Source of the DNA: JAKFWI01 sp031398975
Lineage (GTDB): Bacteria > Pseudomonadota > Alphaproteobacteria > Caulobacterales > Aquidulcibacteraceae
Assembly: GCA_031398975.1 (NCBI GenBank)
Contig: JANNOI010000052.1
Coordinates: 1-52,980, forward strand
DNA length: 52,980 bases
Direction of reading: 5' to 3'
Below the pieces are notes generated by a model. That model did not search any database, was not told the origin of the DNA, and worked only from the letters and a program-made list of their open reading frames with translations. Position 1 is the first letter of the stretch. Each line of letters starts with the position of its first letter. This document shows, in pieces, positions 1 through 8,130 of this stretch. The translations under genes were made by a program, and so were the position numbers.

Positions 1-52
1 CGATCAACTCTCGAATATGCGGCGTGGTTCTGGCATTCCTGTGCGCGTTCAC
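1..52 (-). CDS. IS481-family transposase, N-terminal fragment
   Basis: Only 17 codons are present (GTG start at 52, running off the left edge). The N-terminus MNAHRNARTTPHIREL matches the short basic start seen in IS481-type transposases, which carry a winged-helix domain followed by a DDE (rve) integrase domain. Neither domain is visible here. The same residues are encoded at 52931-52980 on the other strand. The family call rests on this N-terminus and on the CTAG-flanked TGTG tip. Confidence 0.75.
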   Translation of the reverse strand, partial: MNAHRNARTTPHIRELI

Positions 53-136
53 GGGGGTCTCCCAGGAGAATGGTTGGCGTCGCAACCACCAGCGTCCCGG
101 TTTCAGCTCCCGTGAACAACCCGCTCAGAACGCACA
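1..136 (-). mobile_element. IS481-family insertion sequence, 5' tip only
   Basis: This is the end of an insertion sequence cut by the window edge. The tip reads TGTGCGTTCTGAGC inward from position 136. It is flanked at 137-142 by TCTAGA, which fits the NCTAGN target known for IS481. A GTG start at 52 preceded by a GGGAGA-type ribosome site opens a transposase reading out of the window (MNAHRNARTTPHIREL...), which resembles IS481-family N-termini. Bases 3-141 are the exact inverted copy of 52842-52980. Confidence 0.85.
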
Positions 137-138
137 TC

Positions 139-251
139 TAGAGCGGTGCCCGATTGGATTGATTCAATCCAATCGAGAAAAACCGCTCCACATTTTAAGT
201 TAGACCGTTTCTCGTCCGAAAACCGCGTAACACTTTTCGGGAAACGGTCTA
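139..251. repeat. Intergenic palindromic repeat, copy 1
   Basis: This copy has two palindromic modules. Module A (about 139-188) is bounded by AGAGCGGT and ACCGCTC and encloses a perfect inverted repeat with 12-bp arms at 151-175. Module B (201-251) is bounded by TAGACCGTTT and AAACGGTCTA. The family recurs at 38117-38230 in the opposite order and at 50691-50741 in reduced form. The outer TAG of module B is the stop codon of the DUF1178 gene. The IS481 copy is inserted at the CTAG on the outer edge of module A. The position and stem structure suggest a role in transcription termination. Confidence 0.9.
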
Positions 252-686
252 ATTGAGCTTTTTCGGCGGGATGGGGGCGAGCGCGGGCGGCAGCGGCGCC
301 ACCGGCACGCCCTCCTCCGCCATCGCCCTCGCCTCCGCGGGGGTGGCCTCGCCCCAGATCGGGCGTTCTTCGGCTTGGCCCGCATGGATCTTGCGCGCCT
401 CGGCGGCGAAGCGCTCGCCCACATAATCGAAATTCTCGCGGATCATTTCCCGCACGCGTCCGGCCATGGCCATGGCCGAGGCGCGGGGGTCCTGCTCCGG
501 CCGGCTCCCGGCCTTGCCTCTGGAGGGGCGCACCGCGGGGGCCATCACCGCCTTCTCCACCCGCACGTCCGCGCAGAGCGGGCACGAAATGAGGCCTTCC
601 GCGGCCTGGCGGTCATACTCGGCGATCGAGCCGAACCAGGCTTCGAACTGATCGCCATTGCCGCACTGGAGGGCGTATCGGATCAT
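249..686 (-). CDS. DUF1178 family protein
   Basis: This 145-residue protein begins MIRYALQCGNGDQFEAWFGS and has a zinc-ribbon-like CPLC near residue 36, the usual signature of DUF1178. The C-terminal half is helical with Ala/Glu-rich stretches. Members are small cytoplasmic proteins of unknown function common in Alphaproteobacteria. The start codon overlaps the stop of the upstream carbon-nitrogen hydrolase by 4 bp, so the two are probably translationally coupled in one operon with grxC and comF. The TAG stop lies inside the palindromic repeat. The family assignment is confident; the function is unknown. Confidence 0.88.
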   Translation of the reverse strand: MIRYALQCGNGDQFEAWFGSIAEYDRQAAEGLISCPLCADVRVEKAVMAPAVRPSRGKAGSRPEQDPRASAMAMAGRVREMIRENFDYVGERFAAEARKIHAGQAEERPIWGEATPAEARAMAEEGVPVAPLPPALAPIPPKKLN

Positions 687-1513
687 GGGGCGGCGAAGTC
701 CCGCAGGCTCGACCAGGCAGGCACCCGCGCGCGCGCGGCCGCGACCGCATCGAGATCGAGATCGGCCACCAGAAGTCCCGGCTCGTCATGATCCAGCGCT
801 GCGGCCACCTCCCCCCACGGGCCTACGATCATCGACCGGCCCCAGGTGCTGCGCCCGTCCTCGTGCAGCCCCCCTTGCGCGGGGGCGAGCACGAAAGCCC
901 CGGTCTCGATGGCGCGCGCGCGCAGGAGCGTGGCCCAATGCGCCTCCCCGGTGGGGCGGGTGAAGGCGGCCGGAACGGTCACGATCGCGGCGCCCGCCTG
1001 CGCCAACGCGCGGTAAAGTTCTGGGAAGCGCAAATCATAGCAAATGCTCAAGCCGAGCTTCACCCCCGCCGGCCCCGGCGCCGTGACCGCCTTGGCGCCG
1101 GGCGCGAAGGTGGCGGATTCGCGGTAGGCCTCGCCCGCCGCCGGCTGGGCGTCGAACAGGTGGATCTTGTCGTAGCGCGCTGTGATCTTGCCGTCGGGGC
1201 CGTACAGCAGGCTGCGGTTGAGGCCGCGCCCGTCGGGGCCTGCCACGATCGTGGAGCCCAGCAGCAGCCAAACGCCGAGTTCCGCCGCCAACCGGCCCCA
1301 CGCACGGACCTCCGGGTCCTCCCCCTCCGGCGTCAGGGCGGCCAAGAGGCGGGTCCGGTCGCGGTCGAGGCGGGTGGTGCATTCGGGGGTGGCGATCAGG
1401 CGGGCGCCGGCGGCGGCGGCTTCGCGCAGCAGCGGGGTCGCGGCGGCGCGGTTGGCCCCGGGATCGATCCCGGACCGCAATTGCACCAACCCCACCCGCA
1501 CCGTGCCCGCCAT
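683..1513 (-). CDS. Carbon-nitrogen hydrolase (nitrilase superfamily)
   Basis: This 276-residue cytoplasmic amidohydrolase has the nitrilase-fold catalytic triad: Glu44 (TPECTT), Lys116 (YDKIHLFD) and Cys158 (SICYDLRFPELYR). The closest described relatives are the Nit1/Nit2 or deaminated-glutathione amidase type, judging by YDKIHLFD and CYDLRFPE. It sits between grxC (9 bp upstream) and the DUF1178 gene (4-bp overlap), an order common in alphaproteobacterial genomes. The association with a glutaredoxin fits a glutathione-repair role, but the substrate is inferred from family only. Confidence 0.9.
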   Translation of the reverse strand: MAGTVRVGLVQLRSGIDPGANRAAATPLLREAAAAGARLIATPECTTRLDRDRTRLLAALTPEGEDPEVRAWGRLAAELGVWLLLGSTIVAGPDGRGLNRSLLYGPDGKITARYDKIHLFDAQPAAGEAYRESATFAPGAKAVTAPGPAGVKLGLSICYDLRFPELYRALAQAGAAIVTVPAAFTRPTGEAHWATLLRARAIETGAFVLAPAQGGLHEDGRSTWGRSMIVGPWGEVAAALDHDEPGLLVADLDLDAVAAARARVPAWSSLRDFAAP

Positions 1514-1522
1514 GCCCCCCTC

Positions 1523-1777
1523 TTACGCCAGCAACGGATCAAGCTCACCCTTGGCGTCCAGCGCGAGGAGCGCGTCGCAGCCCCCGATATGGGCGTCATT
1601 GATGAAAATCTGGGGATAGGTGCGCTGCCCGCCCGCGCGCTGCACCATTTCGGCGGTCTTGCCCGCGTCGAAGCCGGCCTCGATCTCCTCGAACGCGACG
1701 CCCTTTTCCCGCAGGAGCTTCATGGCGCGCGCGCAGAACGGGCAGAAGGCCTTGGTGTAGATCGTCACTTTCGCCAT
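1523..1777 (-). CDS. grxC: Glutaredoxin 3
   Basis: An 84-residue thioredoxin-fold protein with the dithiol active site Cys12-Pro-Phe-Cys15 near the N-terminus. It also has the TYPQIFI cis-proline segment and the GGCDAL glutathione-binding motif. It reduces protein and small-molecule disulfides using glutathione. The length is normal for bacterial glutaredoxin 3. It lies 52 bp downstream of comF and 9 bp upstream of the nitrilase gene on the same strand, consistent with one transcript. Confidence 0.95.
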   Translation of the reverse strand: MAKVTIYTKAFCPFCARAMKLLREKGVAFEEIEAGFDAGKTAEMVQRAGGQRTYPQIFINDAHIGGCDALLALDAKGELDPLLA

Positions 1778-1829
1778 GGCGGTGTGCTCTCGCTTGGCGC
1801 CCGTAAACCGGGCCGCTCATAACGCCTCG

Positions 1830-2585
1830 TCATATAGTCGCATCCAGCGGGCGCACAACGCGCGCCAGCGTCAGCACATCCACGTGCGCCGCGCCTGCCC
1901 GCCGCAGCGCCCGCGCGCAGGCGTTAGCGGTGGCCCCCGTAGTGTACACATCGTCGATCAGCAGCACCCGGCGTCCGGCCACGCGCGCGCGCCGGTGCGG
2001 GCGCACCCGGAACGCCCCGGCCACGTTGCGCCGCCGCTGGCGCGGATCGAGCCCGGCCTGGCTCGGGCCGCCCCGCGTCCGCGCCAGGGAAAAGAGATCG
2101 ACCGCGAGCCCAGTTTCGCGAGCCAGCGCCTGCGCGAGCCACGCCGATTGGTTGAAGCGCCGCGCCGCGAGCTTCCGCCAATGCAGGGGCGCCGGAACCA
2201 GCAGATCGGCCTCGGCGAGCAGGTCGGGGGCGGCGTGGGCCATCCAGGCGGCGAACACGGGCAGCCCGTCGCGCCGCCCCGCGCGCTTCAAATCGAGCGC
2301 CAGCGCCCGGGAGGCGTCATCATAGGCGAGCGCCGCGCGGGCGCGGTGAAACCGCGGGGCCCGCACCGCGCACGCCCCGCACAAAGCTTCCGGGCCCGCC
2401 TCCAGCTCGAACGGGAAACCGCAGCGAAAACAACACGGTTCGCCCAGAAACTGAAGCTGCGTCCAAAGCGCGGGCTCGATCGCGCCGGGACGCGAGACGA
2501 TCCGCCGGGACAAGAGCGAGCGCGGCGGCCAGATCAGATCGCCGATCGCCGCCAGAAGCCCGCGTTTACCCCTGCGCCCGCCCAC
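1830..2585 (-). CDS. ComF family phosphoribosyltransferase-like protein
   Basis: About 251 residues. The N-terminal part carries a zinc-finger-like set of cysteines (EPCCFRCG and LCGAC). The C-terminal part is a PRTase-type domain with the PRPP-binding loop VLLIDDVYTTGAT. ComF proteins are linked to DNA uptake in competent bacteria but are widespread elsewhere. The reading frame is open further upstream. I chose the GTG at 2585 because GGGAGAG lies 7 bases upstream and it leaves 14 bases to the divergent methyltransferase start, whereas a longer start would overlap that gene. Confidence 0.88.
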   Translation of the reverse strand: MGGRRGKRGLLAAIGDLIWPPRSLLSRRIVSRPGAIEPALWTQLQFLGEPCCFRCGFPFELEAGPEALCGACAVRAPRFHRARAALAYDDASRALALDLKRAGRRDGLPVFAAWMAHAAPDLLAEADLLVPAPLHWRKLAARRFNQSAWLAQALARETGLAVDLFSLARTRGGPSQAGLDPRQRRRNVAGAFRVRPHRRARVAGRRVLLIDDVYTTGATANACARALRRAGAAHVDVLTLARVVRPLDATI

Positions 2586-2599
2586 GCCATATCTCTCCC

Positions 2600-3496
2600 A
2601 TGCCGCACGGGCCCGCCCCGCTCTTCGACCGCCGGCGCCTCGCGCTGCACCGCGCACGCGCCGCGTGCGTCCCCTTGAGCGCAAGCTTTCTGCACGCCCG
2701 GGTCGCGGAAGACCTCGCCGAACGCCTGGAGGCCGTCAACCGCGCCTTCGGAACCAGCGTGGCGCTGGGCGGGGGCCGGTTTCTGGCCCCTGCGATCGCG
2801 GCGCGCCCAGCGCTGGCGGCCCGGATCGGGCCGCTGTTCAGCCTGGACGTGACGCCGGTGGGCCTGGAGGCGGGAACGGGCGTGGCGGGGGACCCGGAAG
2901 CCTCGCCGCTGGCGCCCGGCGCCTTCGGGCTGATCGCCTCGGCGCTGTTGCTGCATTGGGCCAATGATCTGCCCGGGGCGCTGATCCAGGCGCGTGCGGC
3001 GCTGCGCCCGGACGGGCTGTTCCTGGGGGCGCTGTTCGGCGCGCGCACGCTGCACGAATTGCGCACCGCCCTGCTGGCGGCCGAGACCGAGACCAGCGGA
3101 GGGGCGGCGCTGCGCGTGGCCCCGTTTACCGAGCTGGGAGACGGCGCGGCTCTGCTGCAGCGGGCGGGCTTCGCCCTGCCCGTGGCCGATTGCGATGTCG
3201 TGACCGTGCGCTATCGCGACGTGTTCGCCCTGCTTCGGGACTTGCGGGCGATGGGCGAAACCAGCGCGCTGACGGAGCCCGGCCCGCCGCTGAAGCGCGC
3301 CGTCCTGCTGCGCCTGGGCGAGATCTACCGGGAAAGGTTCGCCGGCGCGGACGGGCGGATCCCCGCGACCTTCGAGATCGTGACGCTGACCGGCTGGGCC
3401 CCGCACGAGAGCCAGCAGCGGCCGCTGCGACCGGGCGCGGCGCAAACGCGCCTCGCCGCCGCGCTCGGGGTCGAGGAGGGCGTGCTGCCCCGGTAG
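2600..3496 (+). CDS. SAM-dependent methyltransferase-fold protein, NDUFAF5-like
   Basis: A 298-residue class I methyltransferase-fold protein. The N-terminus (LFDRRRLALHRARAA), the FLHARVAEDLAERLEAVNRAF segment and the C-terminal motif WAPHESQQRPLRPG are typical of the group that includes mitochondrial NDUFAF5. NDUFAF5 hydroxylates an arginine of a complex I subunit during assembly. The segment LLLHWANDLPGAL is the methyltransferase motif III region. The gene is divergent from comF. The hydroxylase role for this bacterial member is inferred from similarity; a BioC-like methyltransferase is the main alternative. Confidence 0.82.
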   Translation: MPHGPAPLFDRRRLALHRARAACVPLSASFLHARVAEDLAERLEAVNRAFGTSVALGGGRFLAPAIAARPALAARIGPLFSLDVTPVGLEAGTGVAGDPEASPLAPGAFGLIASALLLHWANDLPGALIQARAALRPDGLFLGALFGARTLHELRTALLAAETETSGGAALRVAPFTELGDGAALLQRAGFALPVADCDVVTVRYRDVFALLRDLRAMGETSALTEPGPPLKRAVLLRLGEIYRERFAGADGRIPATFEIVTLTGWAPHESQQRPLRPGAAQTRLAAALGVEEGVLPR

Positions 3497-3498
3497 AA

Positions 3499-3711
3499 TT
3501 AAACCAGTATGTCGATCGTCTGGCCCAGCATGTCGCAGGCGGCGCGCAGCACGGAGGCGGCGGCCTTGGCCTGGCTGCGCGCCTGCGCCGCCTTGCCGAG
3601 GTCCTCGTCACGGTCGCGCGAGGGCGAGCCTGCGGCCGCGCGGGCGCTCGCCCGCTCGTAGCGGGCGGCGGCGGCCGACAGATTCTGGGCGGCGGCGGTG
3701 ATCGCGATCAT
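3499..3711 (-). CDS. Small flagellar basal-body/rod-like protein
   Basis: A 70-residue protein from the ATG at 3711, which is preceded by AGGTGG. A GTG at 3720 would add three residues. The N-terminus (MIAITAAAQNLSAAAARYERAS) and C-terminus (KAAASVLRAACDMLGQTIDIL) copy the two coiled ends of FlgB/FlgC-type rod proteins, where the C-terminal helix usually reads like TADEMLGTLLDI. The central part of a true rod protein is missing. Such minimal proteins occur in Alphaproteobacteria; their function is unknown and no other flagellar gene is in this window. Confidence 0.55.
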   Translation of the reverse strand: MIAITAAAQNLSAAAARYERASARAAAGSPSRDRDEDLGKAAQARSQAKAAASVLRAACDMLGQTIDILV

Positions 3712-3767
3712 GGCCCCCACCTTAAATGCGCGCGGTTAAGGGCGCGCTTAAAGGGAGGGTTAACCCC

Positions 3768-4343
3768 TCATAGTTTCTCCGACAGCCGAATCGCCACGCG
3801 GCAGCCGAAGCGAATCGCCGCCGCCAGTACCGGATAGCCGAAGGCCTCGGTCGCGCCCGCGCGGAGCGCGGTGTCGCGGTGGCCGGCCTCGTCGGCGCGA
3901 AAACGCTCGATCACCTCTTTGAGCGCGGGGTCGTGGTCGCCCAGCTCCGCCGCCTGGGCGGCGTAATGCGCCTCGATCACCTCCTCGACCGCGGCGGTGC
4001 AGGCATGGGCCGCACGTTCCCCCAGCAACGCCGTGCCCGCGCCCAGCGCAAAGCCCGCCACCCGCCAGACCGGCGCCAGCGCCGTAGGCCGCACGCCGCG
4101 CTCGCGCACCAGGCGATCGAAGGTGGCGAGGTGGGCCGCCTCGCCCGCTTCCATCTCCGCGATCAGGGCTGCGGTCTGCGCTGTGGCGGGCGTGCGCTCG
4201 AACACCGCGCGCTGGCCGCGATAAATCTGAACGGCGCCGAACTCCCCGGCGTGGTCCACGCGCACCATCTCCTCGAGGCGGCTGCTCTCGCCGGGCCCAC
4301 GCGGGCGGGGGCGTTCGGGTTCAGTCGCGGTCTTCGCGGGCAT
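3768..4343 (-). CDS. coq7: Demethoxyubiquinone hydroxylase (COQ7 family)
   Basis: A 191-residue ferritin-like di-iron monooxygenase that hydroxylates demethoxyubiquinone late in ubiquinone synthesis. The iron-ligand motifs are present in order: MVRVDHAGEFGAVQIYRGQ, EMEAGEAAHL, AVEEVIEAHY and FRADEAGHRD, giving paired Glu and ExxH ligands. The length matches alphaproteobacterial COQ7, which replaces UbiF in these organisms. The start overlaps the 3' end of dsbB by 23 bp on the same strand, so the two are probably co-transcribed. Both depend on the quinone pool, which makes the pairing sensible. Confidence 0.95.
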   Translation of the reverse strand: MPAKTATEPERPRPRGPGESSRLEEMVRVDHAGEFGAVQIYRGQRAVFERTPATAQTAALIAEMEAGEAAHLATFDRLVRERGVRPTALAPVWRVAGFALGAGTALLGERAAHACTAAVEEVIEAHYAAQAAELGDHDPALKEVIERFRADEAGHRDTALRAGATEAFGYPVLAAAIRFGCRVAIRLSEKL

Positions 4344-4902
4344 GGTCTTCTCCTGCCGGGCGCGGGGTCATTGCGGCCGCAAAGCTCAGGCCCGCCAAGG
4401 CCGCCGATATCAACGCATTATACCCTGCCATAGATACGCCGAGCAGCCGCCACGCCGCCTCGTCGCAGGCCACCACCACCTCCCGCTTGTCCAGCGCGTC
4501 GAGCACGGCGGCCCCGGTCAGGTCCTCAAGCCCCCCGCCTCCCGCACACGCCCCGGGGCCCGGCCAGAACCCCCATTCCACGCCCGCATGGTAGCCCGCC
4601 ACCACCGCGCCGACGAGAAACAAGAGCCCGAGCAACGCGCAGCCCGCCTGGCGCAGCCGCTGGCGCGCGGGCGCGCGGGAGAGCGCGGCGTACCCCGCAA
4701 GCGTCAGGCTCGCCAAGCCGAGGGCCGCCCAGTAGAGCTCGCGCTGGCGGTGGCACAAGGGGCAGGGCGCGTAGCCGCCGAAGCGCTCGAACGCATGCGC
4801 CGCGCCCAGCATCAATGCCGAGGCTGCGAACGCCGCCACCGGCCAGGCCACGGGCCAGGCCAAGCGCGCGGCGAAGGGCAAGAGGCGTCCGGCTTCAGCC
4901 AT
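4321..4902 (-). CDS. dsbB: Disulfide bond formation protein B
   Basis: A 193-residue inner-membrane protein with about four hydrophobic segments. The first redox pair is the APCPLCHRQR motif in the first periplasmic loop. A second pair is formed by the cysteines of PGPGACAGG and VVACDEAAW in the second loop. The C-terminal MAGYNALISA segment is typical of the family. DsbB reoxidises DsbA and passes electrons to ubiquinone. No dsbA is visible in the window. The overlap with coq7 indicates an operon. Confidence 0.92.
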   Translation of the reverse strand: MAEAGRLLPFAARLAWPVAWPVAAFAASALMLGAAHAFERFGGYAPCPLCHRQRELYWAALGLASLTLAGYAALSRAPARQRLRQAGCALLGLLFLVGAVVAGYHAGVEWGFWPGPGACAGGGGLEDLTGAAVLDALDKREVVVACDEAAWRLLGVSMAGYNALISAALAGLSFAAAMTPRPAGEDHAREDRD

Positions 4903-4990
4903 TGTTTATCCTCGCCCGTCACCTTGAGCCTGTGGGCCGGGCGAAGCGCTGCGGCGCGGCGACGCGCCGGCGCAGGATCCCGCTCCCGCC

Positions 4991-5611
4991 CTAGCGCGCG
5001 AACCAGGGCGCGGCCTCGGCCAGCCAGGCCTCCGCAAAGGGCGCCCCCAGCGCCAGCCCGGCCAGGATCGTGCCGATGAACGCCGCCCACGCGGCCCCCA
5101 GCGCAACGCCGATCACCAGCGCCAGCCCATCCCGCTCCAAAAGCCCAAGGCCCAGCAGAACCAGCGTGAGCGCCGGCAGCAGCGCCGGCAGCGAGGCGAG
5201 CAGCCCCCCCGCGCACAGCACCCCCACAAGCCCGGCCGACCAGCGCGCCGCGGCGGCCAGCGCGCCGTAGCGCGGCTTGAACACCCGCTCAATCCAACCG
5301 AGCGCGACGAGCGCCCCGCCGGAAACGCTTGTGGGCACAGACGCTGCAGCCGGCTTTTCCGCCCAAGCCCGGGGGGCGGGCAGCGCCAGGCGTCCCGCCA
5401 GCAGGCGCGCCCCGATCACGAGGACGGCCGCGCCCAGGATCTGGGGCCACACCACGCGCAGCGGGATCAAGGCCAGCACGCCCAACACCGCCAGCGCCGC
5501 GCCCGATCCGCGCGCGCCCAAAAGATCAAGCCAGGCGCGACGCGACATCCCCTCGCCTTGCGCGAGCGTGCGGGCGAGCACCCCGCTCGCCGTTTCCTCC
5601 GCCGCGATCAT
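4991..5611 (-). CDS. ExoD family membrane protein
   Basis: About 206 residues from the ATG at 5611. The frame is open upstream, but a longer start would overlap the YqaA-like gene. It has several hydrophobic stretches and the ExoD-like sequence LDLLGARGSGAALAVLGVLALIP near the N-terminus, plus the GALVALGWIERVFKPRY region. ExoD was described as an exopolysaccharide-synthesis-related protein in rhizobia, but its biochemical role is not established. It lies 8 bp downstream of the YqaA-like gene on the same strand, so the two membrane proteins are probably co-expressed. Confidence 0.82.
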   Translation of the reverse strand: MIAAEETASGVLARTLAQGEGMSRRAWLDLLGARGSGAALAVLGVLALIPLRVVWPQILGAAVLVIGARLLAGRLALPAPRAWAEKPAAASVPTSVSGGALVALGWIERVFKPRYGALAAAARWSAGLVGVLCAGGLLASLPALLPALTLVLLGLGLLERDGLALVIGVALGAAWAAFIGTILAGLALGAPFAEAWLAEAAPWFAR

Positions 5612-5619
5612 CTGCCCTC

Positions 5620-6201
5620 TCAGTGCAATTGCGACGCCGCCGCCACGCCCACCACCAGCAACACCGCCACCCCCGCCGTTACAATCCCGATGCGCTTTTC
5701 GATCACGGGCGCGATCGAGGGTCCGAACGTCTTGAACAGCCACGCCACCAGGAAGAAGCGAAGGCCCCGGGTGATCAGGCAGGCCACGACGAAGATCGGC
5801 AGCGAAAACGCCATCGCCCCGGAAATGATGGTCACGAGCTTGAACGGGATCGGCGTCAGGCCCTTCAGGAAGATGAAGGCCGCGCCCCATTCGTCGTAGA
5901 AGGCCCGCAGGCTATCGGCTTTGCCCGCATAGCCGAACAGCGAGATGATGAAATTACCGACCGATTCGAACAGGAAAAAGCCGATCGCATAGCCCAGCAA
6001 TCCCCCCAGCACCGAAGCGATCGTGCACAGGGCCGCATAGCTCCACGCCTTTTCCGGCCGCGCCACGCACATGGGCGCGAGCATCACGTCCGGCGGGATC
6101 GGGAAAAAGGAGCTTTCCGTAAAGGAAACGATCGCCAGCGCCGGCGCGGCGCGGGGCCCGGCGGCGAGCTTCAGAAGATCCTGGTACCATTTGCGCAGCA
6201 T
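5620..6201 (-). CDS. YqaA/DedA-like membrane protein (VTT domain)
   Basis: About 193 residues from the ATG at 6201 (MLRKWYQDLL), which follows a GGGGG-rich ribosome site. A start 15 codons further upstream is possible. Features typical of YqaA-type VTT proteins are ESSFFPIPPDVMLAPM near the first membrane segment, a GxxxGY-type helix (LGGLLGYAIGFFLF) and FLKGLTPIPFKLVTIISGAM. These proteins are thought to be lipid scramblase/flippase-like inner-membrane proteins. A second VTT-domain protein of a different subgroup is at 34047-34790. Confidence 0.85.
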   Translation of the reverse strand: MLRKWYQDLLKLAAGPRAAPALAIVSFTESSFFPIPPDVMLAPMCVARPEKAWSYAALCTIASVLGGLLGYAIGFFLFESVGNFIISLFGYAGKADSLRAFYDEWGAAFIFLKGLTPIPFKLVTIISGAMAFSLPIFVVACLITRGLRFFLVAWLFKTFGPSIAPVIEKRIGIVTAGVAVLLVVGVAAASQLH

Positions 6202-6331
6202 GGCGGCCCCCTTGCGTCCTGGTTGCATTTCTTGTGCCGCAGACACAGCCTAGCGCACGCGCACCGCGATGCCGTATCCGCCCCCACCCCGCAAGCCTCG
6301 TCTCTGTAAGAAGGTGGGCCCGGACCACGGG

Positions 6332-7219
6332 CTAGGCGCCGCTTCGCCCCTCGAGCGCCGCGATCGCGCTGGCCAGGGCGATCGTGCGGCGGGCCATATC
6401 GAGGTGCAGCCGCTCCGTCATGCGTCCCTCCACGCTCAGCACGCCCTTGCCGGCATTGGCGGGATCGGCGAAGGCCGCGATCACGGCGCGGGCGCGGGTG
6501 ATTTCGGCCGCCGGGGGGGCGAAGGCGGCGTTGCAGGGGGCGATCTGGCTCGGATGGATCAGGCTCTTGCCGTCGAACCCGAGCACGGACCCTTGCAGGC
6601 ATTCCGCCGCGAAACCCGCCTCATCCTTGAGATCGCCGAACACCGCGTCGATCACGCCGAGGCCGAAGGCGCGCGCGGCCAGCACGGTCAAGGACAGCGC
6701 CGGCACGAAGGCGAACCGATCGGGGGTCAAAACCGCCCGGCTTTCCTTGGCGAGATCGTTGGCCCCGACGACGAGAACGGAGAGCCTCGTACCCGCCGCC
6801 GCGGCGATGGCGCGGATATCGAGGATCGCCAGCGGCGTCTCGATCATCGCCCACAAGGCCGCCTCCGGCGGGTAGCCCATCCGGTCCATGCGCGCGGAGG
6901 CCTCGCCCACGTCCGCGGGCGCGTTCACCTTCGGAAACAAGAGCCCATCCGCTCCCGCGCCCGCGAAAGCCGCCACATCGTCTGCGCCCCAGGGGCCCGC
7001 GAGCGCATTGACCCGCACCACTTTCTCCCGCCCGCCATAGCCCCCGTGCGCCAGCGCGGCCAGGACGGCGCGGCGCGCCTCCGGCTTGGCCTCCGGGGCC
7101 ACGGAATCCTCCAGATCAAAGATCAGCGCGTCGGCGGGCAAGGCGCGCGCCTTCTCCAGCGCCTTGGCGGAGGCGCCGGGCAGGTACAGCACGGACCGGC
7201 GCGGTCGGATCGTCTGCAT
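6332..7219 (-). CDS. CitE-like CoA ester lyase (HpcH/HpaI aldolase family)
   Basis: A 295-residue TIM-barrel protein. The family motifs are RSVLYLPG at the N-terminus, ALIFDLEDSVAPEAKPEAR, the Mg-binding Glu in MIETPLAILD, VVGANDLAKE and the SLIHPSQIAPC segment near the C-terminus. The family covers citrate lyase beta subunit, malyl-CoA lyase and (3S)-malyl-CoA thioesterase. No citrate lyase alpha or gamma genes are nearby, so a stand-alone CitE-like role on malyl- or citramalyl-CoA is more likely. A second, distinct member is at 31197-32246. Confidence 0.9.
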   Translation of the reverse strand: MQTIRPRRSVLYLPGASAKALEKARALPADALIFDLEDSVAPEAKPEARRAVLAALAHGGYGGREKVVRVNALAGPWGADDVAAFAGAGADGLLFPKVNAPADVGEASARMDRMGYPPEAALWAMIETPLAILDIRAIAAAAGTRLSVLVVGANDLAKESRAVLTPDRFAFVPALSLTVLAARAFGLGVIDAVFGDLKDEAGFAAECLQGSVLGFDGKSLIHPSQIAPCNAAFAPPAAEITRARAVIAAFADPANAGKGVLSVEGRMTERLHLDMARRTIALASAIAALEGRSGA

Positions 7220-7278
7220 GGGCCCAAGACCTCGCTTGCCGGACGCCGCGGGAGCGGCGACAAACGCCGGAGAGGCCC

Positions 7279-8130
7279 ATGAAAACCGTGCTGAGCATCC
7301 AATCGCAAGTGGCCGGCGCGCGGGTGGGCAATTCGATCGCCGCCTTTGCGCTCGAACGGCTGGGCGTTCAGGCCCTGCAAATTCCCACCACCCTCTATGG
7401 CCGCCGGCCCGACCGCGGCCCCCCGGGCGGCGCCCCGGTTCCCGCAGAGACCATGGCCGCCCTTCTTGACGCGCTCGACGCCGACGGCCGGCTTCCGGAG
7501 ATCGACGCCGTACTCTCGGGCTATCTCGCCGCGCCCGACCAGGCGGCGATCGTGCGCGCGGCCGCCATGCGGGTGCGGGCCGCCAACCCGCAGGCGCTTT
7601 ATGTCTGCGATCCGGTGATGGGCGATGAGGCGTCCGGCCCTTACGTGGCGCCGGGGGTGGCGGCGGCGATCGCGGAACTGCTGGTCCCCGAGGCGGACCT
7701 GATCACGCCCAATCTCTGGGAATTGGAGGCGCTGGCCGGGGCCCCGTGCCGCGACCTCCCCGCCGCGCTGGCGGCCGCGCACGCGTTGGGCCGGGCCGTG
7801 CTGGTGACGTCGGCGCCCAGCGAGACGGGCGTCGGCGTGCTCTACCGCGATGGCGGGGAGGCTTGGCTCGCGGAGACCCCGCGCTCCGCGGGCGCACCGA
7901 AGGGGGCGGGCGATCTGATCGCGGCGTTGTTTCTGGCCCACCGGCTGAACGGGCGCAGCGCCCCGGAAAGCCTAGAGGCCGCCGCCGGGGCGACCTATGA
8001 CGTGATCGTGCGCTCGCACGCCGCCGGCCGCGGCGATCTGGACGTGGTGGCGGCGCAGGCCTTGCTCGGCGACCCGCAAACCCGGCCGAACGCGCGGGCC
8101 TTGGCTTTGGAGGGCGCCGATGGGCGATGA
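7279..8130 (+). CDS. pdxY: Pyridoxal kinase
   Basis: A 283-residue ribokinase-fold enzyme that phosphorylates pyridoxal to pyridoxal 5'-phosphate for the salvage pathway. Supporting motifs are SIQSQVAGARVGNSIAAFAL at the substrate end, the conserved CDPVMGD, ITPNLWELEAL, and the catalytic anion-hole motif KGAGDLIAALFLAHRL. The 3' end overlaps the following serine hydrolase gene by 11 bp. It is divergent from the CitE-like gene with about 60 bp between starts. Confidence 0.92.
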   Translation: MKTVLSIQSQVAGARVGNSIAAFALERLGVQALQIPTTLYGRRPDRGPPGGAPVPAETMAALLDALDADGRLPEIDAVLSGYLAAPDQAAIVRAAAMRVRAANPQALYVCDPVMGDEASGPYVAPGVAAAIAELLVPEADLITPNLWELEALAGAPCRDLPAALAAAHALGRAVLVTSAPSETGVGVLYRDGGEAWLAETPRSAGAPKGAGDLIAALFLAHRLNGRSAPESLEAAAGATYDVIVRSHAAGRGDLDVVAAQALLGDPQTRPNARALALEGADGR

